Source: an uncultured Bacillota bacterium
GTDB taxonomy: Bacteria; Bacillota_I; Bacilli_A; RFN20; CAG-826
Direction: 5' to 3'
DNA: 64,000 bases
Assembly: GCA_949299565.1 (NCBI GenBank)
Contig: OX437086.1
Span: 476,919 to 540,918, forward strand
Shown: positions 45,529-55,093 of the stretch, piece by piece
Layout: each line of letters begins with the position of its first letter
Position numbering within the stretch: the first letter of the stretch is position 1
Made by a program: the position numbers and the translations under genes
Notes under the pieces: generated by a model
Databases searched by the model: none
Seen by the model: only the letters and a program-made list of their open reading frames with translations
What the model was told of the DNA's origin: nothing

Positions 45529-46926
45529 ATGCAAGAATTAGATTTGGCTCTCATAGCGTTAAATGATGTGATCGATAATGACGTGGATTTTGGGGAAGCA
45601 CTCCGCAAAATCTTCCAAAAGGACGTCAGCGTCCGTCCTTTAAGGAGCGTAGTCGCAGGCCTAGTTGGTTGCGAACTTCGTCATCATTTGCTTTTCACTT
45701 ATCTTTTTGAGGAGATGCCTCTTTCGCAAGATGAGAAGCGTTTGGCGGCTTTGGCAACGGCGAATCATTGCTATTTCCGGCGTTTAGATGACGCAAGCGT
45801 CCGTTCTTATCTTGTTGAGAAGATGGGAGAAGAGAAGGTTGCGCTTTTCAATGGCTATTTAACAAGCGATCCTAAGGCTTCATTGATACCGCCGGCTTTT
45901 GCTCCTCGCTCAACTCGCTTCTTATCGCTTCATTACAATATTCCCGAATGGCTTTTGAAGATTTTCCTTCATTACGGATATGGGAATACAATCCGGACTT
46001 TGCGTCAATTTAGGAAACCGTACGTTCAAAGCATTCGCGTCCGTTCTTCATTGCCGAATAATAGCGAAGCTAACCTCTTAGAAAAAGATCCGAGCGCTTT
46101 TAAAAAGAGCAAAGTAGAGGATATTCTCTTCTATCAAGGGAAATCGCCTCTTCGCCGCCTCCGTGAATTCGAAAACGGTTCGGTGTATCTTGAAAAACCA
46201 GCTACCAAGTGGATTTTTGATAAAACGAAGATTGAAGAACCGTTCGAAGCCTTTATCTATTCTTCCTACCACAATGTTGAACCGATTTTAGAAGCGATTG
46301 AAACGTATGATTCTTCAATCGGCTTAAATATCGGGGTCCCGGACGTTGACGCTTTCCCGATTGTGCAGCGGACAATCAAACACGGCAATCTCCATAACAT
46401 CAATTATTTCGGTGGTGGAGTTGAATCGTTTGAAGCCGCGATTTCGCGTCCGCAAGATTTAGTGATGCTTTTCCCTGAATCGACAAATTTCGATCTCATC
46501 GGTTCTCTGCCCGATTATTTATTGCATTTCAAGCGTGAAAATATCGATGGCATCATCAATCATGAACGTGAACTTTTAGGGGCTGCAAGCAAGGTGGTGG
46601 CCGAAAAAGGAAAGCTCGTTTACGCGATTTACACAATCAACAAGAAAGAAGCACATAGTTTAATCTCTCATTTCTTGTCAGAGAATCCTGAATTCCACTT
46701 GATTGAAGAACAGCAAATGTTCCCGAGCGGCGAATTGGCGACCGCCTTCTATTATGCGATTTTAGAGAAAGATAGTTCGCTTGCCAAAAAAGGAACGCCG
46801 CTTGAAACTTTGGCGCCTTTAACTGCTCCGACAAAAGAAAATCCCGAAATCAGCTTCGAAGATTCAGTTGAAGTTCCTGTCCAGCCGCTTCCAAAAGAAG
46901 AATTATCAATAAATAGCAAGGAGTGA
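45529..46926 (+). CDS. RsmB-like protein without methyltransferase active site
   Basis: A 465-residue homologue of RsmB (Sun), which makes m5C967 in 16S rRNA. It keeps the NusB-like N-terminal domain (about 1-130) and the outline of the Rossmann domain. The SAM motif (DACAAPGGKT-like) is replaced by EAFIYSSYHN (240-249). The PCS of motif IV reads PES (316-318) and the TC of motif VI reads IYT (367-369), so both catalytic cysteines are gone. The last 60 residues are Pro/Glu-rich. The frame is intact and an AAGGAGG precedes the ATG, so the protein is probably made and does something other than methylate. Followed by rlmN, as rsmB usually is. Confidence 0.8.
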   Translation: MQELDLALIALNDVIDNDVDFGEALRKIFQKDVSVRPLRSVVAGLVGCELRHHLLFTYLFEEMPLSQDEKRLAALATANHCYFRRLDDASVRSYLVEKMGEEKVALFNGYLTSDPKASLIPPAFAPRSTRFLSLHYNIPEWLLKIFLHYGYGNTIRTLRQFRKPYVQSIRVRSSLPNNSEANLLEKDPSAFKKSKVEDILFYQGKSPLRRLREFENGSVYLEKPATKWIFDKTKIEEPFEAFIYSSYHNVEPILEAIETYDSSIGLNIGVPDVDAFPIVQRTIKHGNLHNINYFGGGVESFEAAISRPQDLVMLFPESTNFDLIGSLPDYLLHFKRENIDGIINHERELLGAASKVVAEKGKLVYAIYTINKKEAHSLISHFLSENPEFHLIEEQQMFPSGELATAFYYAILEKDSSLAKKGTPLETLAPLTAPTKENPEISFEDSVEVPVQPLPKEELSINSKE

Positions 46927-46933
46927 ATTTCTG

Positions 46934-47980
46934 ATGGCCGCTAGAAATATCTACGGCTTAACTCCTGAGAGCCTGTCTACATTTTTGAAAGAGCAGCAAT
47001 TGCCTGCTTTTCGCTTGACGCAAATATATGATTGGCTCTACCGCAAAAACGTCACTTCCTTTAGCGAAATGACGAATTTGAGCAAGGATTTGCGGGAACA
47101 ATTGGAAAAAGAGTTCTATTTTGCACTCCCGAAGGAAAGCGTTATCCAGCACAGTAAAGATGGCACGATTAAAGCTTTGTTGGAGCTTGAAGATGGGGCG
47201 AAAGTTGAAGCCGCTCTGATGCCTTATGATTACGGAAACGCTCTCTGCGTTTCTTCTGAAGTCGGTTGCAACATGGGATGCGCTTTTTGCGCTTCCGGGC
47301 TTTTAAAGCGCGAACGCGATTTAACAGCGGCTGAAATGGTAGGGCAAGTTCTTTTTTTCAATCAGCTTTTAAATGAAAGAGGAGAACACGTAACGCATGT
47401 CGTGGTTATGGGGACCGGCGAGCCTTTTGCAAATTACGACAATGTCCTCGACTTTTTGAAAATCATCAATTCAGAATACGGTTTAGCGATGGGCGCGCGC
47501 CACTTGACGGTTTCAACGTGCGGACTAATTGATGGCATCAAACGCTATGCGCGCGAAGGCTTTCAATTCAATCTTGCAATCTCTTTGCACGCGCCGAATG
47601 ATGAGTTGCGGAAACGATTGATGCCAATCGCCTATCGTTATTCTTTGAAGGAGCTTATTGAGGCTGCTCGTGAATACGTAGAGGTTTCTCATCGCCGCAT
47701 TACCTTCGAATATTTGATGATTAAGGACTTAAATGATTCTTTAGAGTCCGCTGATGAATTAGCTGATCTTTTAAAGGGCTTACTGTGTTATGTCAATTTG
47801 ATCCCCTTTAATCCAGTCAGTGAAAAGCCTTTCGAAAGAAGTCCGCGCAACCGCGTTTTCCGTTTCCGCGATCGTCTTAACATGCGAGGGATCAAATGCA
47901 CGATTCGAAAGGAATTCGGGCAAGACATTGACGCCGCATGCGGTCAATTGAGGGCGAAGGATAAGGAGCAAGGAAAATGA
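46934..47980 (+). CDS. rlmN: 23S rRNA (adenine2503-C2)-methyltransferase RlmN
   Basis: A 348-residue radical SAM enzyme that methylates A2503 of 23S rRNA and A37 of some tRNAs. The iron-sulfur cysteines form CxxxCxxC (GCNMGCAFCAS); the methyl-carrying Cys lies near the C-terminus (IDAACGQL), and VVMGTGEPFANYDNV is the SAM-binding GEP motif. Normal length. Overlaps prpC by 4 nt. Confidence 0.96.
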   Translation: MAARNIYGLTPESLSTFLKEQQLPAFRLTQIYDWLYRKNVTSFSEMTNLSKDLREQLEKEFYFALPKESVIQHSKDGTIKALLELEDGAKVEAALMPYDYGNALCVSSEVGCNMGCAFCASGLLKRERDLTAAEMVGQVLFFNQLLNERGEHVTHVVVMGTGEPFANYDNVLDFLKIINSEYGLAMGARHLTVSTCGLIDGIKRYAREGFQFNLAISLHAPNDELRKRLMPIAYRYSLKELIEAAREYVEVSHRRITFEYLMIKDLNDSLESADELADLLKGLLCYVNLIPFNPVSEKPFERSPRNRVFRFRDRLNMRGIKCTIRKEFGQDIDAACGQLRAKDKEQGK

Positions 47981-48732
47981 AAAAAGTTTTCCACGGGACT
48001 TATGCTTATAAGACGGATACCGGTCTATTGAGAAGCAATAACGAAGATCAGGCTCTCGTGACGATGAATGCTTCTGGCGAAGTCTTTTTAATCGTTTGCG
48101 ACGGCATGGGCGGCGCAAAAAAAGGAGATTTGGCTTCTAAAATCGCAATCGACACTTTGGCGAAAGCTTTTAAAAATAAAAAACGACATCATTTTCCTTA
48201 TTTTGATCGCTTATGGCTCACGCGCGTTTGTCGCGAAGCCAATTCTCTCATCTATAAGTCAGCGGAAAAAAACGAGAAATACCGCGGGATGGGAACGACG
48301 CTTGTGGCCGCTCTTCTTTCCGGCGATCGGCTTTTGATTGCGAATATCGGCGATTCGCGGGCGTACATGATCAAAGAACGCGCTCTCCATCAATTGACAG
48401 AAGATCAGACCTATGTTCGATATTTAGTAAACACGGGCTCTCTTTCTGAGAAGGAAGCTTCCTATCATCCCGATCGTCATGTTTTGATGAACGCGCTCGG
48501 CGTTTATCCATCTTTAAGCGTTACTTTTTCTCAGTTTAAATATGACGGAGAACCGCTTCTTCTTTGCTCAGATGGTCTTTATAACCAAGTTCCGCCAAAA
48601 GAAATTGTCGCTGTTCTTTCAACCGATGAACGGGTTGACCAAAAGGTATTAGGCTTGATTTTAGAAGCCAACGAAGCTGGTGGCAACGATAACGCGGCTG
48701 TCGCTTATTGGGAGGTTATCGATCATGATTGA
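47977..48732 (+). CDS. prpC: PP2C-type Ser/Thr protein phosphatase
   Basis: A 251-residue PPM-family phosphatase. Metal-binding Asp residues lie in NNEDQAL, VCDGMGGAKKG, IGDSRAYMI and near the end in GGNDNAAV. It removes phosphates placed by the adjacent Ser/Thr kinase. It overlaps rlmN by 4 nt and the kinase gene by 8 nt, so the pair is cotranslated. Confidence 0.95.
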   Translation: MKKVFHGTYAYKTDTGLLRSNNEDQALVTMNASGEVFLIVCDGMGGAKKGDLASKIAIDTLAKAFKNKKRHHFPYFDRLWLTRVCREANSLIYKSAEKNEKYRGMGTTLVAALLSGDRLLIANIGDSRAYMIKERALHQLTEDQTYVRYLVNTGSLSEKEASYHPDRHVLMNALGVYPSLSVTFSQFKYDGEPLLLCSDGLYNQVPPKEIVAVLSTDERVDQKVLGLILEANEAGGNDNAAVAYWEVIDHD

Positions 48733-49606
48733 AATTGGCGATAAACTCGATAATCGTTACCGCGTGACGGGACGGATTGCCCACGGCGGGATGGCGGACG
48801 TTTATGAAGCATATGACATCGTGACTCGGCGTCCGGTGGCTCTTAAACTTTTGCGCCTCGACATGATGAAAAAGAAAGAGAATCTCGAGCGTTTCAAGCG
48901 TGAATGCATCGCCGCGGCCTCTTTGAACAATCCAAATATCGTGAAAGTTTATGGAAGCGGGGAGATCGATGGTCGTCCATACATGGCCAATGAATATATT
49001 GATGGGCGAACATTGCGCGACAAACTCAATGTGACATCCGGTCACAATTTAGCGCCTCTTGAAGCTTGCGAAGTGATGTTGCAGCTTACAAGCGGCGTTC
49101 AATACATTCATGACCACGGACTTATCCATCGCGATTTAAAACCAGACAACCTTTTCTATCTTCCGGACGGTTCAATCAAAATTTCTGATTTCGGTATTTC
49201 TTCGCCTATCGGCAGCAAAAGAGAAAAAGGCGACGCCGTGACGGGAACGGTTTATTACACGGCGCCCGAAATTTTGATGGGTGGCGCGCCTCTTGTTCAA
49301 AGCGATATTTATTCGATGGGCATTCTTTTTTATGAAATTTTAGTTGGGAACGTTCCTTTTGACGGGGCAACCCCGGAAGAAGTGGCTGTTAAACAAATCA
49401 AAGGTCACATCGAAGAACCGAGCCGTCTTTTAACGAATATTCCGCGTTCGTTAGACAAAATCGTAATCAAGGCCACGCGGAAGCGGCCCGCGGAACGTTA
49501 TAAGACCGCGATGGAAATGCATGAGGCGGTCCGTCTTGCAATGAAGGATGGCGATGATTTTAAGGAGAAACGTGGCTTTTTGAGCCGCCTTTTTGGGTTC
49601 AAATGA
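48725..49606 (+). CDS. prkC: Soluble Ser/Thr protein kinase (PrkC catalytic domain only)
   Basis: A 293-residue Hanks-type kinase. Gly-rich loop AHGGMADVYEAYD (19-31), Lys41 in VALKLL, catalytic HRDLKPDN and DFGIS, and the APE motif as TAPEIL. PrkC/PknB/Stk1 usually continue into a transmembrane helix and several PASTA domains that sense cell wall; here the protein ends 20 residues after the kinase domain, with no membrane segment. It must be cytosolic. ATG 48725 has GGAGG at 9 nt. Overlaps rpe by 4 nt; rsgA, usual between them, is missing. Confidence 0.92.
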   Translation: MIEIGDKLDNRYRVTGRIAHGGMADVYEAYDIVTRRPVALKLLRLDMMKKKENLERFKRECIAAASLNNPNIVKVYGSGEIDGRPYMANEYIDGRTLRDKLNVTSGHNLAPLEACEVMLQLTSGVQYIHDHGLIHRDLKPDNLFYLPDGSIKISDFGISSPIGSKREKGDAVTGTVYYTAPEILMGGAPLVQSDIYSMGILFYEILVGNVPFDGATPEEVAVKQIKGHIEEPSRLLTNIPRSLDKIVIKATRKRPAERYKTAMEMHEAVRLAMKDGDDFKEKRGFLSRLFGFK

Positions 49607-50274
49607 AGAAATTAAGAGAATTTTCTTTCCCGCTTATCGCCCCGTCATTATTGGGGGCTAAACACGAATTGCTTTTAGATGAGACGAGAAGAGTGTTTGA
49701 GCACGGATTCAATTTTCTCCATTTCGATGTGATGGATGGTCGTTTCGTCCCCAATTTAGCTCTGAATTCTTTGGATTTCACACTTCTAAAAAAGCATTTC
49801 GCGGCTTTTTATGATGTCCATTTGATGGTTGAAGATCCTTTAAAATGGGTCAAAGAATATATGCACTTAGGTGCCTCGCATATCACGATTCATTTAGAAG
49901 CAAGTAACCGTGATGAAATTTTTTCTTTAGGAGATTTGCTTCATGAAAACGGTTTGACGTTTGGCTTATCTTTAAAACCAAACACGCCTTTAGAGGCGCT
50001 CGATCCTTATCTTTCTATCGTGGATTTGATTCTTCTAATGAGCGTAGAACCCGGGAAAGGCGGACAAAGTTTTTTGCCTTCTTCTTATGAACGCTTGCGA
50101 TTATTGAAAGAGAAAGTCGCTTCAAAGAAAATTGTCATCGAGATCGATGGCGGCATCAACGATAAGACGGGACCAGAAGTTTCAAGGCTAGGGGCCGATA
50201 TTCTTGTTTCCGGTTCTTATTTATTCAAGAGCCAAGATTTAGAAGAGGCGGCGAGGTTATTGCTCAATGAATAG
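49603..50274 (+). CDS. rpe: Ribulose-phosphate 3-epimerase
   Basis: A 223-residue TIM-barrel enzyme of the pentose phosphate pathway. Motifs seen: APSLLGAK, HFDVMDGRFVPN, DVHLMVEDP, LMSVEPGKGGQSF and IEIDGGIN, with metal-binding His and catalytic Asp residues. Normal length. Overlaps both neighbours by 4-8 nt. Confidence 0.96.
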   Translation: MKKLREFSFPLIAPSLLGAKHELLLDETRRVFEHGFNFLHFDVMDGRFVPNLALNSLDFTLLKKHFAAFYDVHLMVEDPLKWVKEYMHLGASHITIHLEASNRDEIFSLGDLLHENGLTFGLSLKPNTPLEALDPYLSIVDLILLMSVEPGKGGQSFLPSSYERLRLLKEKVASKKIVIEIDGGINDKTGPEVSRLGADILVSGSYLFKSQDLEEAARLLLNE

Positions 50275-50971
50275 TTTGGGGTTTTCAATTTTTTATTTGT
50301 TTTTAGGGTTTTTATTTCCGCTTCTTTTTCTTTTCGCCCATCATGGCTATCTTTATTTTTTGGCTAAAAAAGAAAATAAACTTTTTTCTTTCAAGAACGT
50401 TTTCCCTTATGAAATAGCGAGTGGCAGGGGCAAGAAAGAAACGCTCATTTTTAACCTTCTGTCTTTTGGCTATGTTTTAAGCGTCGGGGTCTTTCCTTTG
50501 ATTTTGCTTTATTATGAACTGAGCCTCAGTTTCTCTTATGTTGTTTACTGCGTTTTCAGTTTGGCCATCAATCTTTTGGGAGCCTTTTCTTACATTTTGT
50601 CGTTTCACATTCCTCTGGCAAAAAATCCACGAGGACACAGCGCCTCTTTCATTTTAGGAATTCTTGGAATGAGCTTAGGAAGTGCCTCTTTCGGGATTAT
50701 TCTTTTCTCTTATGGTCAACGGCAAGTCGTGCCTTTTGAAATGGGAGTGGGTCTCGGTTTATTTTTGATTATTGTCTCGCTTCTATTTATTGTTCCGCTT
50801 CTATTCCCGCAATTAAAGGATTGGAACCGCATGGATCAAGTGATTGAAAAAGACGGCACATATGCTTATCAACGGCCGCGTTTCATTTATTTAGCTTTTT
50901 TAGAGTGGTTATATCCTTTCGCCTTTCTCGTCCTTTCTCTTTTTTCCTTTATCGCTTTCGCGCTTATTTAA
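50267..50971 (+). CDS. Polytopic membrane protein, unknown function
   Basis: A 234-residue protein with about six hydrophobic segments (about 6-30, 62-84, 88-112, 124-150, 158-184, 205-232). No family motif recognised. It overlaps the end of rpe by 8 nt and is the last gene of the gmk-to-rpe cluster. Confidence 0.65.
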   Translation: MNSLGFSIFYLFLGFLFPLLFLFAHHGYLYFLAKKENKLFSFKNVFPYEIASGRGKKETLIFNLLSFGYVLSVGVFPLILLYYELSLSFSYVVYCVFSLAINLLGAFSYILSFHIPLAKNPRGHSASFILGILGMSLGSASFGIILFSYGQRQVVPFEMGVGLGLFLIIVSLLFIVPLLFPQLKDWNRMDQVIEKDGTYAYQRPRFIYLAFLEWLYPFAFLVLSLFSFIAFALI

Positions 50972-50990
50972 TCGATAAAAGTAAATAAAA

Positions 50991-51017
50991 AAAGAGGGTT
51001 ACTCCCTCCTTTTTCTT
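50991..51017. terminator. Bidirectional terminator
   Basis: GAGGG (50994-50998) pairs with CCCTC (51004-51008), with A-rich sequence before and TTTTTC after, between the convergent membrane-protein gene and rpmB. Confidence 0.65.
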
Positions 51018-51029
51018 GGAAACTGGATT

Positions 51030-51233
51030 TTAGTTTCCTTGTTTTCCCTTGGTGGACTTCATTAGCGTCCGATAGGCCCGGGCGGAAAGTTTAACCTCCA
51101 CCATCTTTCCATCAATTTCAATGCGATGCTTTTGAAGGTTGACATTCCAGGTGCGACGGGTCGCCAAGACGGAATGGCTCCGGTTATTGCCACTCATTGG
51201 TCCTTTTCCGGTTAAAGGGCATGTTCTCGACAT
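51030..51233 (-). CDS. rpmB: 50S ribosomal protein L28
   Basis: A 67-residue L28, normal for the family. It begins MSRTCPLTGKGPMSGNNRSHS and ends with a TLMKSTKG segment. The frame is open upstream to 51278, but the start at 51233 has AGGTGA 5 nt before the ATG and matches the family N-terminus. It carries a single Cys rather than the zinc-binding pairs of C+ paralogues. Confidence 0.95.
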   Translation of the reverse strand: MSRTCPLTGKGPMSGNNRSHSVLATRRTWNVNLQKHRIEIDGKMVEVKLSARAYRTLMKSTKGKQGN

Positions 51234-51397
51234 ATTATTCACCTCGTGCGCAAAATGGCGCGGTATAAATTCAAGCACTTTGCGAAACGTTTTTCAATAA
51301 GAGGATATCAAAACTCTTCTAGATGTCGCTGATGGTTTATAGGTCAAAACATTCATGGTAAAGTTATTACAAGGAAAGAAGACGTAAGGAGGGCCTT

Positions 51398-52537
51398 ATG
51401 GGAACGAAACTCGCGGCGATGATTTTAGCGGGTGGTAAGGGGACGCGTCTCCAAGCTTTGACGCGGAAAGTTGCTAAACCTGCTGTCAGTTATGGCGGTA
51501 AGTACCGAATCATCGATTTCCCGCTTTCTAACTGTGCGAATTCCGGCATTTCTGCCGTCAGCGTTCTCACGCAATATGAATCGAGCGCTCTCAACACGTA
51601 TATTGGGAATGGCGAGAAGTGGGGCTTAAACGGCGTCCGTTCTTTGACTTCTGTTTTGACGCCTAAACAAACGGAAGAAGGAAGCAATTGGTATTCAGGG
51701 ACCGCAGACGCGATTTATCAAAATATCGATTGGCTTGACCGCGTCGATCCCGAATACGTCTTGATCCTTTCGGGCGATCATATTTATTGTTGTTCTTATC
51801 AGCCGATGCTCCGGGCGCATATCAAAGAAGGAGCGGATTGCACGATCGCTGCTTATCAAGTGAGTTATGAAGACGCTTCGCGTTTCGGAATTATTGTTCC
51901 GGACGAAAATGGGCACGTTTTAGACTTCCAAGAGAAGCCAAAAAAGCCAGCTTCTAATTTGGCCTCAATGGGCATCTATATTTTCACTTATAAAGTTTTG
52001 CGGAATGCTTTGATAAATGATGCGAAGAACGAAAAATCAACGCACGATTTCGGCAAAGATGTGATTCCCACAATGCTCAAAGAAGGCAAGAAACTTCTCG
52101 CTTATCGTTATTCTGGTTATTGGCGAGATGTCGGAACTGTTACTTCTTTGCACCAAGCGAACATGGATTTGCTGATGTCGGGAGATCCGACAATCAATCT
52201 TTATACGGTTCAAGGCGGTCACCGCATCTATTCAGAAGATACGCACAGCACCCCGCAATATATCGGTCCTCGGGCTCGCGTTCAAGATTCGTTAGTCAAT
52301 CAAGGAGCAATTGTTGAAGGAACAATCGATCACTGCGTCGTTTCATCAGACACTTTGATTGAAGAAGGGGCTGTCTGCAAAAATGTCGTGATTATGAATG
52401 GAGCCCATGTTGCAAAAAATGCGCAGATCGAAAACGCGATTGTCGGCCCAGACACCTTAATTGAAAAAGACGAAAAAATTAATATCGGCGGACAAGAGAT
52501 TGTCTTAGTCGTCAATGGACGCGGGAGGAAAGGATAA
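51398..52537 (+). CDS. glgC: Glucose-1-phosphate adenylyltransferase (GlgC)
   Basis: A 379-residue ADP-glucose pyrophosphorylase that makes ADP-glucose from ATP and glucose 1-phosphate for glycogen. N-terminal nucleotidyltransferase with LAGGKGTRLQALT, the FPLSNCANSGI segment, LSGDHIYC and EKPKKP; C-terminal left-handed beta-helix (about 290-370). A strong AAGGAGG precedes the ATG. It ends on the first base of the glgD start, so the two are coupled. Confidence 0.95.
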   Translation: MGTKLAAMILAGGKGTRLQALTRKVAKPAVSYGGKYRIIDFPLSNCANSGISAVSVLTQYESSALNTYIGNGEKWGLNGVRSLTSVLTPKQTEEGSNWYSGTADAIYQNIDWLDRVDPEYVLILSGDHIYCCSYQPMLRAHIKEGADCTIAAYQVSYEDASRFGIIVPDENGHVLDFQEKPKKPASNLASMGIYIFTYKVLRNALINDAKNEKSTHDFGKDVIPTMLKEGKKLLAYRYSGYWRDVGTVTSLHQANMDLLMSGDPTINLYTVQGGHRIYSEDTHSTPQYIGPRARVQDSLVNQGAIVEGTIDHCVVSSDTLIEEGAVCKNVVIMNGAHVAKNAQIENAIVGPDTLIEKDEKINIGGQEIVLVVNGRGRKG

Positions 52538-53655
52538 TGCGTGACGTAATCGGACTTTTAGATTGTCATAATTCTCCGGGTTTAGGCCCTTTGACGCATG
52601 AGCGTGATTTAGCTTCAACCTCTTTCCTCGGACGTTACGCTTTTATGGATTTCGCGCTTTCTAATTTTTGCAATTCAGAAATTGAAACAGTTGGGATTTT
52701 AGTACGCGATCATCAACGTTCGATTCTCAAACACACAGGCAACATGCTTTCATGGGTCAATAACACGAAGACCGGGCGGACGACAATTTTCTATAATGAG
52801 CGTGGACAGCTCAACGAGATGTACAATAGCGACATCAATAACATTAAGGAGAATGACTGGGTTCTTTATGATTCGAATGCTTCTTATATTGTCTTTTTAG
52901 CGCCCCATGTCGTTTATGATCTCGATATTCGGATTCCGCTTGAGGAGCATATTGCCCGTCATGAGGAAGTGACGATTGTTTATCACGAAATTGAGGACGC
53001 GGATCAAGAATTTTTAGGGGCTTATGCCGTTGATGTTGATAAGAACGGTTATATCAATGACATTTATATCAATGACGGGCGGAAGAAAAAGGCCAAAGTT
53101 TCTCTCGAGTGCTGGATTGTTAACCGCACAACGTTAGCTGATTTAATTAGACGTCACGTTCGCGTCAACGCTTCCTTTGGGATGAAAGACATGATTGCTT
53201 ATGGCTTAGAAAACGGCATTTTCAAGATTCATGCTTATGAGCATCGCGGCTATGCCCGCCGTTTTGATTCATTGAAGCATTATGTCGATTATTCTTTTGA
53301 ACTTTTGGACCGGAAAGTGGCGGACACCCTCTTTTTAGATGATTGGCCGATTTACACTTTGACGCATGACACGCCGCCCGCTCTTTATGGTTTGAATTCC
53401 AAAGTTGAGAATTCTTTTATTTCAAACGGCTGCATCATTGAAGGAGAAGTCAAGGATTCAATCATTTGTCGAAACGTAAGAATTGGCCGCGGTTCGAAAA
53501 TCTCCCGGAGCATCCTCTTATCAAACGTTGCCGTCGGGACGAATTGCGCGGTTACAGACGCCGTCATCGATAAATATGCAGTGGTGACAACTCGTCATGC
53601 AGTATCCGGCAGTCTTGAAGACCCCGTCTATTTAAAACAAGGAGACATTTTATGA
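52537..53655 (+). CDS. glgD: ADP-glucose pyrophosphorylase regulatory subunit GlgD
   Basis: A 372-residue paralogue of GlgC. The glycine-rich catalytic loop is missing (the N-terminus reads VIGLLDCHNSPGLGPLTHERDLAST), while the GRYAFMDFALSNFCNS segment and the C-terminal beta-helix are kept. In Firmicutes GlgD binds GlgC as a largely non-catalytic subunit that raises activity. Overlaps glgC by 1 nt and glgA by 4 nt. Confidence 0.93.
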   Translation: MRDVIGLLDCHNSPGLGPLTHERDLASTSFLGRYAFMDFALSNFCNSEIETVGILVRDHQRSILKHTGNMLSWVNNTKTGRTTIFYNERGQLNEMYNSDINNIKENDWVLYDSNASYIVFLAPHVVYDLDIRIPLEEHIARHEEVTIVYHEIEDADQEFLGAYAVDVDKNGYINDIYINDGRKKKAKVSLECWIVNRTTLADLIRRHVRVNASFGMKDMIAYGLENGIFKIHAYEHRGYARRFDSLKHYVDYSFELLDRKVADTLFLDDWPIYTLTHDTPPALYGLNSKVENSFISNGCIIEGEVKDSIICRNVRIGRGSKISRSILLSNVAVGTNCAVTDAVIDKYAVVTTRHAVSGSLEDPVYLKQGDIL

Positions 53656-55076
53656 AAATTGCGATGCTTACTTCCGAGACTAATCCTTATGCAAAAACCG
53701 GCGGTCTCGCTGATGTTGTTTACGCTTTATCAGAGTCATTAAGCAAACTCGAACAAGAAGTCATTGTCGTCCTTCCGGCTTATTTATCGGTTTTGGAACG
53801 AAACCCGAAACTCACGAAAAAGGGATCGTTTTTCGTCTACATGTCGTGGCGGAAGCAATGCGCGGATATTTACTATAAAAAGAAAAACGGGATCACTTAT
53901 TATTTTATCGGCAACGACTATTATTTTGGACGAGATCGCCTCTATGGCTACGATGATGACGGCGAACGTTTCGCTTTCTTTTCGTTAGCGGCTCGTAAAC
54001 TCTTAAAATTCATTAATTTTCAAGCCGACATCGTCCATGTTCATGACTGGCAAACAGCGATTGTTCCAACATTGATTCGCGAACAAAACGCGGATGATCC
54101 CTTCTATAAAAAGATGCGTTTCGTTTTGACGATTCATAACCCGTCCTTCAAAGGCATGTTAGATCGCTTTTTCGTCAATGATTTTTTCGGACTCGACGAT
54201 GCGCTTTTCGATCAAGGAAAAATCCGCTTTCAAGGAATGTTCTCAACTTTAAAATCAGGAATTATTTACGCTGATAAAATCACGACTGTTTCGCCTACTC
54301 ACCGCGAGGAACTTTTATGCGAAGAGAGCGGGCAAGGGCTCGCCAGCGTCTTATCGCTTCGGAAACGTGATTTTCTGGGGATTTTGAATGGCATCGATTT
54401 AGAAGAATGGAATCCCAACAAAGATCGTTTTATTTCCCATTCATATAGCGGCAAGAATTTAGAGGAAGGCAAGCGTCTCAATCAATCGGACTTATTGCGC
54501 AGCTTCAATATCCATTGGTATGGAGGACCGGTTTATGGTCTCGTGAGCCGCTTATCATGGCAGAAAGGGATCGATTTGGTTTTAGGCTCTTTAAATAAGG
54601 AGCTTGAAAAAGGCGCTTCTTTGGTGATTCTAGGAAGCGGAGAAGATAATTTAGAACGAAAATGTCAAACTCTCCGTGATCGTTTCCCGGGGACAGTTGG
54701 TCTTTTTATCGGTTATAGCAACGAATTGGCCCATAAAATTTATGCCGGTTCCGATTTCTTTTTGATGCCCTCGCTTTTTGAACCATGCGGAATTTCGCAG
54801 ATGATTGCTCAACGTTACGGGACGCTTCCAATCGTCCGAGCGACCGGAGGTCTTAAAGATACGGTGACGCCATTTTTAGGTTTCCCGAACAATTCTGCAA
54901 GCGGAATCGTCTTTAACGATTATAATGAAGCGGGCCTTGATTATGGGATTGGAATGGCCCGCAGTTTATACGCTGACCAAAGCCTTTATTACGCGATTGC
55001 TCGCAATGCCATGAAGCTCGATCATGGCTGGGAAACTTCGGCCCGTGAATATTTAAGGCTCTATCAAGAGGCGTAA
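53652..55076 (+). CDS. glgA: Glycogen synthase (GlgA)
   Basis: A 474-residue GT5 glycosyltransferase that extends alpha-1,4-glucan from ADP-glucose. N-terminal KTGGLADVV motif, HVHDWQTA, and the C-terminal SLFEPCGISQ and RATGGLKDTV nucleotide-binding segments. Normal length. Neither branching enzyme (glgB) nor phosphorylase (glgP) lies in the window. Confidence 0.95.
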   Translation: MKIAMLTSETNPYAKTGGLADVVYALSESLSKLEQEVIVVLPAYLSVLERNPKLTKKGSFFVYMSWRKQCADIYYKKKNGITYYFIGNDYYFGRDRLYGYDDDGERFAFFSLAARKLLKFINFQADIVHVHDWQTAIVPTLIREQNADDPFYKKMRFVLTIHNPSFKGMLDRFFVNDFFGLDDALFDQGKIRFQGMFSTLKSGIIYADKITTVSPTHREELLCEESGQGLASVLSLRKRDFLGILNGIDLEEWNPNKDRFISHSYSGKNLEEGKRLNQSDLLRSFNIHWYGGPVYGLVSRLSWQKGIDLVLGSLNKELEKGASLVILGSGEDNLERKCQTLRDRFPGTVGLFIGYSNELAHKIYAGSDFFLMPSLFEPCGISQMIAQRYGTLPIVRATGGLKDTVTPFLGFPNNSASGIVFNDYNEAGLDYGIGMARSLYADQSLYYAIARNAMKLDHGWETSAREYLRLYQEA

Positions 55077-55093
55077 AAAACAAGAGGATTTTT

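Noticed and set aside
55077-55093. T-box leader for leuS
   Set aside because: Only 17 nt lie between glgA and leuS, with no room for a T-box; the gene is read from the glg operon or an internal promoter.
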